Shown here piece after piece: positions 42,052 through 54,573 of a stretch of 64,000 nt of DNA (position 1 is the first letter of the stretch; the number at the start of each line of letters is the position of its first letter). The position numbers were made by a program, and so were the translations under genes. The notes below the pieces were generated by a model. That model saw only the letters and a program-made list of their open reading frames with translations. It did not search any database and had not been told where the DNA came from. Source of the DNA: Hydractinia symbiolongicarpus (taxonomy: Eukaryota > Cnidaria > Hydrozoa > Anthoathecata > Hydractiniidae); contig NC_079887.1 of NCBI RefSeq assembly GCF_029227915.1, positions 7,378,001 to 7,442,000 of the forward strand, in the 5' to 3' direction.

Positions 42052-42353
42052 GGCACGACAGATGAGGGGGGGAGGGACCCATGGGACGGGGAGGGGGCCA
42101 GGGGGACACGACAGGGGTGGGGGAGTGAGGGGGTTTTAGGCAGATATTATAGAGCATGCCCGCTTATTTAACGTAAAGTGGTAAAGTGCACATGGATTTA
42201 TTGACTCTTCTATCGTTGATTTAACGTGGATGGTCTATAATTTGACGTGGAATGGTAAAGTGCACATGGTGGTATGGGCCGTTTTACGTTGATTTAACGG
42301 GTATGCACGCTTATTTGACATGATTGCACTAACATCGGCATTTTCCTATCTCT
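41992..42353 (-). repeat. Polinton right terminal inverted repeat
   Basis: Inverse of 27248-27609, ending CCTATCTCT. Its first 60 bases are also the coding end of the polymerase. A G-rich tract runs at about 42065-42136. Confidence 0.92.
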
Positions 42354-42999
42354 TGAGTTACTATTCTACTGTTGTCTACAAGTCCGTACAAGTTGTCTGG
42401 ATGCGTGAGTGGTAATAAGTTCACTTAATTTCCCTACAAAAGAAATAATATTTTGTCAGGATGTAACTTCTAGTATGGGTAAATTCCAACACATGGAATA
42501 TTCAGAAATAATTAAATGAAAGTGTCTCGTCCTAACTTTATGGGTGGACATTTTGTTAAATTTAATTGGTTAAAACAATAGAACTTGTTTTGTTCTTCGC
42601 CTACTCTTGATTCATTACTATTTATCATGTATCCTTCTTTTGTAAATAACTTTTTCATTTGTTAAAAAATCTAATTAATTTGACATTTATTGCAAAGTGT
42701 GGTCATAAAACATTTATAAACCGCAAAAGAAAAAGTAACTTTACAAGGAGGAAAAAAAGATGCGAAAATAGGGGCACTTATTAATTTAAACATTCTATGG
42801 TAATGCTATTATGGAATAACCATAAAAGAAATATTATTCCTATGATGTTGCAACAGTGTGCATGTTAGGCTTGTTAAACTGTCCTAACGTCAGTCATAAT
42901 CAACCAAAGTGTAAGAGTGTTCATAAACTGATCAAAATGATGATAGATAATGAATTATTTATTTTAGAAATTGATACTATTATCGGAAGGTAGATAAAC
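42354..42999. other. Sulfotransferase duplication unit C, upstream part
   Basis: Begins with the right TGAGT target duplicate. It continues with sequence matching 15398 on (unit A) and 19030 on (unit B): TACTGTTGTCTACAAG, then GTAACTTCTAGTATG. A broken copy of the zinc-finger-like stretch seen at 19159 lies at about 42520-42620. No intact gene. Confidence 0.65.
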
Positions 43000-43743
43000 A
43001 TGCATGTGATTGTTATATGTGCTGGGAGAACTGGATCACTCTCGATAAAAGTTGCCTTAGAAGAACTTTACAAAGAACGGTGTTATCATATTTCATCCAT
43101 ACCTTTAGAACAACATTATCAGTTTTTAGAGAGACAACTTAAGGGGGGTGTAAGCAAAGAAGAATGGAAATGTTTTTATGATCAATTTTGTGCTGCTGTT
43201 GGCTCACCCGTGGCAGCTTATTGGAGAGAGTTAATAGAAGTCTATCCAAATGCCAAGGTGATTGTAATGCAACGAGAATCACAAGGATGGTACAAAAGTA
43301 TATATGATACCAACATCACACTCCTAAATTACTATGGAACTTTAGCCTATGGAATTTCTCTGCTGTTCCTACCAAAAGGTATACACACTCTATTCGTGTA
43401 TGTTAGGCATTGCTACCACAAAATGTTTGGTGTACACCTGAACGACGATAAGGAAGTAATGATACGATGCTATGAAAGGTTCTATGACAATTTGAGAAAT
43501 GAATTAGAAAGTAGGGATATGGTGTACTTGAACTATCAAGTTCAAGATGGATGGAAGCCTTTGTGAGACTTTCTAGGTGTTGGAATACCAAATGTTGCAT
43601 TTCCAAGGTCCTTGCAACACGACAAGTTTAAAATGAAATGTAGAAAACTTAAAAAGAAAAGCCAAAGGACTGCTAGCATTGTAAAGTTTGTAGCTATAAC
43701 GACCGTTGCGTATATGTCTTTTTTCAAGTATACACTAATTTAG
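43000..43743 (+). pseudogene. Sulfotransferase-like protein, copy C, one in-frame TGA
   Basis: Same family as the copies at 16.7 and 20.8 kb, with ICAGRTGSLSIKVALEEL and VIVMQRESQGWYKS. Two residues are missing after CYH. The codon that is TAA in copies A and B is CAA here, but a TGA at 43564-43566 sits where A and B have TGT (Cys). The frame then continues to TAG 43741-43743 and encodes the same hydrophobic tail region. The 5' acceptor-like TTATTTTAG is conserved at 42958-42966. Either a pseudogene or a truncated 188-residue protein. Confidence 0.65.
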
Positions 43744-43802
43744 TCCATTTGGTACGAATGTGATAAACACAACAAATATTTCCATGGAATATTTGATATG
43801 AC

Positions 43803-44029
43803 TAGTCGTTAGCCCGTGGAAAGTCCTTGGGTTCGCCCGCCTTTTTATACCGCATTGCGGCTTGTCGCTATTGCGCAGCTAAGCTACCATTTTGCGTGAC
43901 AGACAGTCGTTAGCCCGTGGAAAGTCCTTGGGTTCGCCCGCCTTTATATACCGCATTGCGGCTTGTCGCTATTGCGCAGCTAAGCTACCATTTTGCGTGA
44001 CAGACGACAGACGACAGACGGCAGGCAGG
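43803..44029 (+). repeat. Two tandem repeat heads that lead into the (ACAG)n array
   Basis: Each ~103-bp unit reads TAGTCGTTAGCCCGTGGAAA (first base differing in the second), GGTTCGCCCGCC, ATACCGCATTGCGGCTTGTC, GCTACCATTTTGCGTGACAG. The two copies (43803-43905 and 43906-44008) are nearly identical. Other members lie at 2.4, 23.2 and 24.1 kb. Confidence 0.78.
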
Positions 44030-44932
<903 letters not shown>

Positions 44933-44939
44933 TGTCAGA

Positions 44940-46456
44940 GTAAACATCATTCCCATCTTCATATAGTGGTTCAATAGTACGATGAAGTAAAGATAAGCAT
45001 TCTTCACACAACGAAGCTTCAGTTGTAGGGACTTGCATATCATTATCTGATTGAACCTGCGGTAACGGACCATCGTCGTCTATAGCTACCATAATCATCC
45101 CAATTTGATATTTCAGCTGCCTACAGCGACTCTGGATCTGTATTCAACAAATTTGTTATACCTAAATGCCACAATTGACGTGGTGATTTGTTATCCGCTG
45201 TTGAAAGCGGGTGGATAGCCCAGTCCCTTTCAAGCTCTTGCAAGGCCTAATTGATTCGCGGTAAATAAACAAAATGAAGCGCATACAAATCACTTTCATC
45301 TAACGGATCTAACAATTGCTCATTTTCAAGAAAGTAAAAAATATTTCGATGCCATTGAACAACATTTCTTTTCACTTCACCCCAAAAGCATTCAATACGT
45401 TGGTTGTGCACTGATTTACCGCATATCATACTGCCTCGATTAATGCTTCTTTCGTTAAGCATAAATCTGGCTACTTCCACTTTTCCCGTTCCAAAATCAG
45501 CTCTCACACGCGACGGGACAAATAATTCAAACACAGTTGAAGACCTATTGTTGTTGCTACACTTCAAGTACGTGATTAAGCGACTGTACCCATCGATAGT
45601 GCCACGTATTACGAAACGCCATCGTATAAGCTTGTGGTGCCCTCTATGTGCCTAAGAGAAATGAATACATAACTGTAAAGCAGCAGCATTTCATTTTATG
45701 AAAATGGTTATCGCTAAAACTTTTACTTACCAAAGAGAATTCGGTGCTTCCCCGTGATATTATTATTATTATTATTATTAGTTTTTCGCAACGTCCAGCT
45801 GACCGGGTCGACTTCGTTTATTGCTTCTCTGATCCTTTGTCGCTGTACATATGTACCTCTTGATCGACATGCTCCAGTAATGTAGGTTTCACCAGCGTTG
45901 GGAAGAACATTTAATACCTCTTGCACAACTTCGCATAGATCTGCGTGGCTTATTTTTGAGTAATACTCTCGTGGACCACTGTTCTCGGGTATATGCACAC
46001 CGAACTGAATTCTCCTTCTTCTTAACGTTTTGGTTGATACACCAATACATTTTGCCACATCGTTCTAATTTCGATAAATATCAAATAAATCTTCCACATC
46101 AGATTGTACAACGTCCTTCCTAGTCATTCCCGAACAACTTCCAGTTGCATTAGTTAGGCAAATATTTTGCTGGAGTTCTGAAGTAACGTTTTCTTCGAGA
46201 ATCCTTTCAAATCTTTGTTTTAAAGACTGGATTTCTTCTACTATTGTATCTAATAAACTGACAATTCCATCGAAGTTTTCACATCCTACGTCTATTATTC
46301 TTCGACCAAATATTATCAGAAATTGCAAACAATCCTCTAATCTCCTACACCAAAATTCACAAATATTGATGTACGTTGCAAATAATTGTCTTCTTGCTTT
46401 AAAATTAAAGAATGCAACTCGTTCAAGAAATTCTCAATGTTTACATTGTCAGCCAT
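44940..46456 (-). pseudogene. Integrase-core transposon-derived gene (decayed)
   Basis: From ATG 46456 the minus strand has a helical N-terminus and an HTH-like block (CIGVSTKTLRRRRIQFG), then AGETYITGACRSRGTYVQRQ, an expanded Asn run, and a donor-type GTAAGT after HRILFG at ~45728. After a ~75-nt intron ending CTCTTAG come HHKLIRWRFVIRGTIDGYSR, then GSMICGKSVHNQRIECFWG and LDPLDESDLYALHFVYLPR. This fits the 'putative integrase core' family common in invertebrate genomes. Stops at 46062-46064 and after PRIN (~45247), several frameshifts, and loss of the usual Asp before GHHKL mark it as dead. Confidence 0.65.
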
Positions 46457-46557
46457 CTTTTAGGATAATTTCCCGCCTTTTCACGAAAAGTGATGCGCAC
46501 CCACTTGCACGCGCGTTTACTTTGCGCATTTAACACACATGCAAAAAGTATATAAAA

Positions 46558-46937
<380 letters not shown>

Positions 46938-47229
46938 CTGTGTGGTTGCCCCAGACATAGCACAGTTATTCCTGCTCTAAAAGTAATAATTAAAAATCTG
47001 ATTAAGATTGTGTGTTGGATGGAGTAGGGAACTAACGCGTTTGCACACACATCATTTTATAGAAACATGCATTTTCCTGACCTTTTTTATACCTTCCACA
47101 TGAGATGTCACGAAACTGCGTTTTCTCGAAATAGCAAAGTTAGCTATGAATCCTGTCTACTAAAACACCGTATTTTACATGAAGTTGTTCGTACTTTTGT
47201 CCAAACTTTTCGTATTTTTGATGAAGTTG

Positions 47230-47639
47230 TGATTTTGTTTATAATGTTCGTACTTTTGTTTATAATGTTTGTACTTTTGTTTATAATGTTCGTACTTTTG
47301 TTTATAATGTTCATACTTTTGTTTATAATGTTCGTACTTTTGTTTATAATGTTCGTACTTTTGTTTATAATGTTCGTACTTTTGTTTATAATGTTCGAAC
47401 TTTTGTTTATAATGTTCGAACTTTTGTTTATAATGTTCGTACTTTTGTTTATAATGTTCGTTCTTTTGTTTATAATTTTCGTACTTTTGTTTATAATGTT
47501 CGTACTTTTGTTTATAATGTTCGTACTTTTGTTTATAATGTTCGTACTTTTGTTTAAAATGTTCGTACTTTTGTTTATAATGTTCGTACTTTTGTTTATA
47601 ATGTTCGTACTGTTGTTTATAATGTTCGTACTTTTAATG
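47230..47639. repeat. 21-bp minisatellite, ~19 units
   Basis: Unit TTCGTACTTTTGTTTATAATG, with single-base variants (TTCGAAC, TTCATAC, TTTGTAC, ATAATTTTC). Because 21 is a multiple of three, one frame stays open as a heptad repeat (FVLLFIM). Confidence 0.96.
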
Positions 47640-50600
47640 AGGATGTTTTTTCATTACAATATATTTTTGCGTGTGCGCATCTATTCTTTGTATTGCTTAC
47701 AGTTTTGGATCCATTGTAAGAAAGTCACCTCATCATTTGTAAACAAATCAGCTTAAATTATATTAACATTTATCAAATACTAAAATGAATTTTATCCTGA
47801 GGAAATGAAATGTATGTAGCGCAACAGAATATAGATAACACGAAGAAGAACCATTCGTTTGTTGTTAAAGACTATTATTTATTGCTGTAAAGTGAAAAAT
47901 ATGTTGAAAAAGAAATTTGTCGCAATCAACTGCATGCAACAGATATATTTATTCTTAGAGAAGTTCGGAAACGTAAATGAAAACCAGTACGGGCAGGAAC
48001 TCTAATTTCGTACCCAACGCTTGTAAGATGATATTTTACATCTGAGCGGCAATCTGATTCGTCTAAATATAAAAGAAAAATCAACAACACCTGAGTAAAA
48101 GTTGACGACGCTGGATGAATTACAGGATGGTTTAGCAACGAGTAAGAATCATTAGCAATGGAAACCACAAACCTGTCCCAGGGCATTGTTTTTAATGTCA
48201 AGAGAAAACCCAATTTGTCAAAATATAAGAACATTGGAAAGAGTTGGTCATTACCCTGTATAATTATATGATTAAAAACTATTACAGTGAAGTTGCTTTA
48301 GTAATCAGATTGCTATATATCCGTAACTGGTCAATTTCAAATCTTAAGCCAATTGTTTTGTTTTTAAAACAAGAGAAGCCCGCAATTTTTAAATGTTAAA
48401 CGATTGGCTGTTTTTTACAACATAACTAATTGTCGATTTCATTTTATTGTTTACAACGTTATGTTTTATTTTGATTGTCCTACATTTTTAAACATCAGAA
48501 AAGAAATATCTTGCGTTGTATATATTTTGTGTTCTTTGTTTAGTCTGAAGATGAGTTTTTTAAATAATAAAGAGCATTTTTTTTTCCTTTTTTTTCGTAC
48601 CTCAGAACATTTTATGTTTTACGATAGGAAATTTAATAATTAAATGTGTAATTCTTGTGGCCCCTGACCCGTTATTACGGAGTGGCCAACCTTTTCGCCG
48701 CTAACAACAAGGTAAAATGCCCTGGGAACGAGGCTGATGTTACATTACAAATGAAACTCGGGCTTATTAACCCGAAGATAGCCCTCGGAACCATGTTATT
48801 ACTATACTAAATGACCATAAAAGATAATCTGAACCTGCATTTAGGCTTAGCATTACTCTGAATCGACCTCCTTAAGCACTTTAATTTTTAGTTTCGAGGA
48901 TCACATGTTTTTAAAAACAGTTTCTTACCGTGTTTCTTTTTGGATTTCAAAGAATTTTAGTTTTCATGATTTTTCTTTTAGAATATAGATTATGACGTAT
49001 GAGAATATAATGATGCAAGATTTCTCTTCTCTGAACAACTTATACGTTAATCGTTTTACATTTACTCCCCAGGCCCCAAGTGGTTTTCCAATGTCTGCGC
49101 ATAACGATAAAATGGGGTTTAGTTTACATTTTCTACAAAAGCGTGCACACTTCTATGGATATCTTAATAAAGTTTCCAATGATGTAATATTTGCATTTAT
49201 ATCTCCCACCCACGTAATGGCTTTCGAAAGAGAAGTATCTCTAATATGTTTTAAAAGTATCTGCGGATGAGTGCAAATTATTTTGATTGATTACCGAAAC
49301 ATAAAACCATACTTATTAAAACAAACTCGAGAGATTCGGTTTGTCGTACACGCTGAATAGTAAAGAGACATAAACGTATGAGTAGAGGAAGAGAAAAAAA
49401 AGGTATTTATACCTATGCGTTTTTTTGCTGTTTTTGTTTGCTTTAAACTTTTTAAAGGACAAAATAAGAAAAGCTTCAGGCCCATATTGTTTTTTCAAGA
49501 ACAATCTTATTCTTAATTTTGCTATTTGATTAAAACAATCCAGATTGTTCATTGGCTGGATTCTTATTAGCACTTATAAAGCTCATAGTTTTTTTGAATG
49601 AGGGCGAAATCACCTTGTTAGCAAATATTTTTAAGGTCCCTGTTTTATTGTAAAATTGTACTGAAAACTGAAGATTAGAATATGTTCAAATGTTTCACTG
49701 ATATAGCAAACTCGTCCTTATTTTTATCCGCCTACAAAGCCGCCATTGCAATTCATTCCACGACTTACGCGGCAAAATTGACCACGTGCCTGCCCGATAC
49801 AGACGCTTTAGGTTGTTTTGTTCAAAAAGTTTAGTTGCTTTAGTATGAAGAAAGTATTGCGTGGGAATTTCCATTTTTACGCTTTAAAATTATTTATCTT
49901 CATAGTTTCTTAATTATTTTTAAAGTTTCACTTTCGGCGCTCTCCCCCGTTTGAGCTTATCAGAATTATGCAATTATACAGTTATCAAAATGTATGGCCT
50001 TAGGTCGTTTTGTTCAAACAGTTTAGTTGCTTTCGTATGGAGAAAATATTGCCATACATTTTAATAACTGGAAGAGCGTGTGAGAAACATTAATTATCAC
50101 AATTAGTGGTAAGAAATCGTTTAATATGGCGAATAGAAATAAATAGCAACGGACTTAAATTAAAGTACCATTATCTCCAGTTCTAGTAACTTTTAAATCA
50201 TTAAACGTTCTTATAAGAAATATATTAAAATTATTATTTAGAAAGAAATACCACGTATGTAAAAAATACACTGTTCTGAAAAAATATTTCTTATACACTT
50301 ATCGTTTACACTTATCATGATCCATGAGTCAACTTACTAAAAATAGAAGTTTATACAGATTTGGTTTACAATAGATTTTGCAAATTTTACGAATTTAGCC
50401 TTTCGTTTGAATCCGAATAAATTTTCTAATGTAAACCTTACAATTGGTTGGTTTCATAAATACATGCCAAGTCTGTTGGTTGGATCACAGGCTAATTATG
50501 CTTACGACAAAAAGAGTTTTCTAATAGCACCAATATTAAAAAGAAAACTAGATACATTTGATATGGAAAAGTGTTATTTTTATTATGGAATAATAAACTT

Positions 50601-51126
50601 GTTTTTTACTATATAATTTTATTGAGCAAACGGCTGAGCTTCAGTGTAACTGAGTCATGCAGTTTTAATGCAAAAAAGAAGATGAAATTAAAAGTAAAAT
50701 AAAATTTAAGAAGAATACTGATTATATTGTACCTGAATAAATATATCATCGACTTTAAATCTTGTGTTGTATTTAAGGCCTGAATATGATAACATAGGAT
50801 GGAAATATATTGTCATAAATAAAAATGAAAGTAAGAGTAGATGTTCTAAATCGAGCTTTTAGGGATGGGTGACCAGTGAACGGTAAACCTGAAAAATAAA
50901 GGGAATTCGAAAATTCGTCAAAACCTCAGAAAGAAGTTGGGGGAATTTTATATAAAATTTTATATAAAATTCGGTTACAAATGTTAGTAATAATAAAAAA
51001 CTGAAATAAAAAGGTCAGTTAGGAAATTTTTTTTCAACTAGGAAAAAGTCAAGGTAAGAGTGGAAATAAAAATTGACTCCCCACCCCTAAGCGCTTTTGA
51101 GAATAAGAGTTGTTTTGTTTAGAGTC
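47640..51126. other. Long stretch with no gene recognised
   Basis: AT-rich sequence with only short, unsupported open frames. The longest (48992-49270, 92 codons) shows no domain, neighbour or splice context. Part of 48690-48730 resembles the inverted-repeat element at 62.15 kb. Confidence 0.5.
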
Positions 51127-54100
51127 ATGAAGCTGAGTATTGATGAACAGTTACTACAAGACATGAAGACATGGCTTTCCGTGCAACTATGTTTACTGGA
51201 TGTGGGCAAGACGATTGTTCTTGAAGTTATACACACAGTTCTTCCCACAGACAGTGAAAAACTAAGCAAAAAATTTCTGAAAGACAAAAAGCTAATTTTA
51301 GAATACATCAGTGAGGAGAATAAATATATATTTAACGCTCACGATTTGCATTCAAGACTATTCTCTCTCACGCTGTGTAGGGAATTGATTATAGCGTATA
51401 ACTTGATGAAAAAAGTCTATACTAGCAAAAAACCACCGAAGGAGAGCGCAATTGATCCAGCAGCTCATCTCTGGCGATTGGTTGAGTTACAAAAAGAATT
51501 ATTACTTCCGGATAATCGAGACATCAACAAAGCTAAAGCTAACGCGCTCTTTAACAAGCTCGACACCATTTTTAAAGGATTGGGTTTTCATGGCTCGATT
51601 GATAAGTACCAACTAAACTCGTTTACTCAGCTTAAGTGCGATACTGATGAAGTGTATGTGTACGAAGCACTACGCAACGCAACACTGGTTCAACTTGCGG
51701 AGCTAAAACGGAGGAAATTATTGTCATACGAACTGGAGCAACTGGCAGAAAAGTATGACAATATCATGAAAGCGAAAGCAAAAGTTTATAAACAAACAGA
51801 TACGCAAAAAGAGATAATAAATAAAGACGAATGGAGAATGTCTCTAACAAAATTTCCAGTACAACAAGATGAGTCTTCCAGTGAAGGTAATTATGAAACT
51901 TTGGTTCTAGGTCCTAATAACCGAACGTTAGGTCTACAGTTAGTCAGGGCTAATTTAATCAATACTCTGAACACGTACGAAAAAATAAACCTGACATTTT
52001 ACTTTTACAGGTACGGTGAAAAAGGAACAAAATTCCCTACAGAAGTGTCTTCTTGTTTTTCTATACCTATGATTCTCAAAGTGGAAGTTCACATTTTCAA
52101 CTATCTTTTTCATTCCCTTATGTCTTGGACGAATCTTACTTTCGCGAATTTAATAAAAGAATTTTTCGCTTTATAATAGTGAAGTCGCGAAATTCACGCG
52201 AATTCTTGGTTATGAAAACTTTTGACATCACATTAAAAAAATAGTGCCTAGCCCAAGGCTGGTTACATTTGCCTAAAATGTTACCGTTGGATACGGTGTG
52301 ATGGAAATTCTGCATTTCCATCACATTGATTAATTCATTTGTAGAATCACACGGAATCACAGAAGATATCGCTGAATGTAGTGTCACGTCACAGGAGCCA
52401 ATTGACGAAGACGAACATACCGATGTATGCGACACGACCGTTTGCTGCGATTCTTTTCAGCAGAGCAACGAAGATTTAACGCGTGTTAATACGACCTATG
52501 CATGCGTTGAAATCGCAGAAGAAAAGGTCAAAGAAGGTAACGCCAAAATTATTTGATTTATTTTTGTTTTTTAATTTTGCAGGGGTGAACTTTGACCCCA
52601 CTTATTTTACTAATTACATGCAATCCAAGGATATGCGTACACAGGCTAGCGTCTGGTGTCTGTTCCAGCCTATTTTATGAACACAGTCATTTTTGTATCA
52701 AACGTTCTCACATAGAATTGAAATCCTATAGTCTATATTTTACACAGAACTTAAATTTGCGAACCTTTACAGTAGACTCCTGGTAACTCGAACACCGGTT
52801 AACTTGTATTAGCTCGAACTGTTTTCTACGGTCCCTTGGATATTTCTTAATACTTCCTTATAAACTACTTATTAACTCGAATCCCGGGTAACTCGAATCC
52901 CGGATAACTCGAACATTCGTTTTCTCGAACCATTTTTTGGTCCCCCCTTAAGTTAATTTCTTTGAAAACTGAAACTTTTTATTGCCTAAGTAAAAAAAGC
53001 TAAAATTTCCTTTTGATGGCAATATGATAAAAGAGAAGGCTCTTCGAAAGTTTTGATCTTACAAATTTTAGAGTGTAAGATGGAAGTGGCATAAAAGGTT
53101 ATAAAATATATACATTGTTGAGTCTGAATAAAAAATCTCCTTAACTCGCACTAATATCCCATTTTTGTCTAAGTTCAAATTAACGGGAGCAACGCTTATG
53201 TCGAACATTTGAAATCGAACTGTTTTCTCTGTTCCCATGGAGGTTCGAGTTACCGGGAGTTAACTGTATTTCATAACTCTTTTCGATTAGACTCCATTCA
53301 AGATGCTCTTAAGATTCGAACTCTAAGTATCGATGGAAAGCTGCCTCCTGTACCGAAAGAGGATCCTGAAATTGTCATGGAAATAGAGAGGCTGGAGTTT
53401 GGGCTTAAAGTGGAAGGTAAATTAATTTTTAAATGCAGTCAATGCCCGCTTTTCCTGTAAAAAAAGGTTACACTGGGGAATTACCCCCAACCGCACGCCC
53501 CTGTTGTTACAACGAACCCTTCCAAAGAGCACTCCCTTTGATTGAAGCTATTTAGGAAACTCCTCTCGAATGAGCGACCCCTCTGTTTTCAAAAAGTGAC
53601 TTTATTTTAAAAAAATTTTGGTGGGAGGCAAAATGGTTTAAGAAAGCTAAAATAATTTTTTTTGTATTTAAGCGTTGACATGTTTTTCTTTTTTACCCTT
53701 TAATTTGTTTGAAAATGCTAAAATTATTTCATTGTCTTGTTTTTAAATATGTTTGATTGGCACCTCTCTCGCAAGAGGAAATTTATGGTCAAAAATTTAA
53801 AAAGGGGCGCGAGTCTTTTGCTTGTGATAATGGTTAATTTCTATTTTAGTTCCAAATGTAAACAACCAATCATCAAGGCAATCAAATTATAACAACAACG
53901 AAAAATAAACGGTATCGATAAGTTGTTTAATTTGTCTTTAGATTTAAGATTCAGCGTAGAAGATAAAATATCACGTATTCTAGATGACGATATGTTGCCT
54001 AATTCTGCAAATTACATTGCACTGGCTGAACAGTTAGGTGTTTCAGAAGACAATATCACATTGCTTAAACTGCAACACTCCGGCGGCGGAAATCCAGCCT

Positions 54101-54573
54101 TGAATTTTCTGGAAGATTTACGAATTAGACATGCTTTAAAAGGAATCTCCGAACTTATTGAAGTGATAGAAGAAGATGGGAATTACGCGGAAGGTTTAAT
54201 TGATATGCTATCCGGACTAGAAGAAAAAACATTCAACGAACTACCCCGCTCTGTCATGTCAAAACTTTCTACAAAACTTTTACAACAAGAACAAGGAAAA
54301 GCTCAATTTAGTTCTTGGAGAAACTTGGCGGATTCGTTTGACTACGACGTTGCAACTATTGATTCAATAGCGGTCACAATCAGACAAAATGCTCAATATA
54401 GTCCCACTCAAGTACTGTTTCGTCTACTGCGACAACAACAACCGGACTTGCGATTGAGCAAGATTTCATCAAGTTTGGAAGCAATAGGCAACAAACAAGC
54501 AAAACAAGTACTAGATAAATTTATGGAAACGAGCGCTCGGAAAAGAAGTAAAAGAAATATAAAGCAAAAATAA
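51127..54573 (+). CDS. Tandem death-domain protein, four-exon model, 569 aa
   Basis: Proposed exons: 51127-51886, 52345-52536, 53291-53416, 53942-54573. Every junction has GT..AG and every intron is phase 1, giving 1710 coding nt with no stop. The N-terminal ~253 residues are helical and unrecognised. A short acidic Cys-containing exon and a 42-residue exon (IDGKLPPVPKEDPEIV) follow. Exon 4 encodes death domain 1 (~370-443, with ALAEQLGVSEDNITLLKL and GGGNPA) and death domain 2 (~467-554, with SWRNLADSFDYDVATID and YSPTQVLFRLLR), then a basic tail. Probably a cytosolic adaptor in apoptotic or immune signalling. TTTAG lies 5 nt before the ATG, so a 5' splice or trans-splice site is possible. 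Confidence 0.65.
52770..53266. mobile_element. Pogo/Tigger-like MITE in an intron of the death-domain gene
   Basis: Starts CAGTAGACTCCTGGTAACTC and ends with the imperfect inverse (GAGTTACCGGGAGTTAACTG), flanked by TA on each side. Internal AACTCGAA/TTCGAGTT repeats recur. It is non-autonomous, with no transposase frame. It lies wholly inside the intron between proposed exons 2 and 3. Confidence 0.78.

Larger units (their letters stand above)
27248..42353 (+). mobile_element. Polinton/Maverick (adintovirus-like) element, nearly complete, 15.1 kb
   Basis: Bounded by 362-bp terminal inverted repeats starting AGAGATAGG and by TGAGT direct repeats. Contents in order: left-end gene (-), probable minor capsid (+), major capsid (+), packaging ATPase (+), small membrane proteins (+), coiled-coil membrane protein (-), two paralogous membrane proteins (+), integrase (-), SAP-like small protein (+) and family B polymerase (+). 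Polymerase plus RVE integrase plus capsid module defines Polintons. I could not recognise the cysteine protease most Polintons carry. Three genes have one in-frame stop each, so it is probably not autonomous now. The element is visibly less AT-rich than its flanks. Confidence 0.93.

Noticed and set aside
48992-49270. A 92-codon frame as a gene
   Set aside because: No domain, no splice or promoter context and no duplicate. Consistent with chance in a long gene-free stretch.
52011-52244. An extra exon of the death-domain gene beginning after TTTTACAG at 52010
   Set aside because: The acceptor looks good, but in the required phase the frame meets a stop within 20 codons, without a donor before it.
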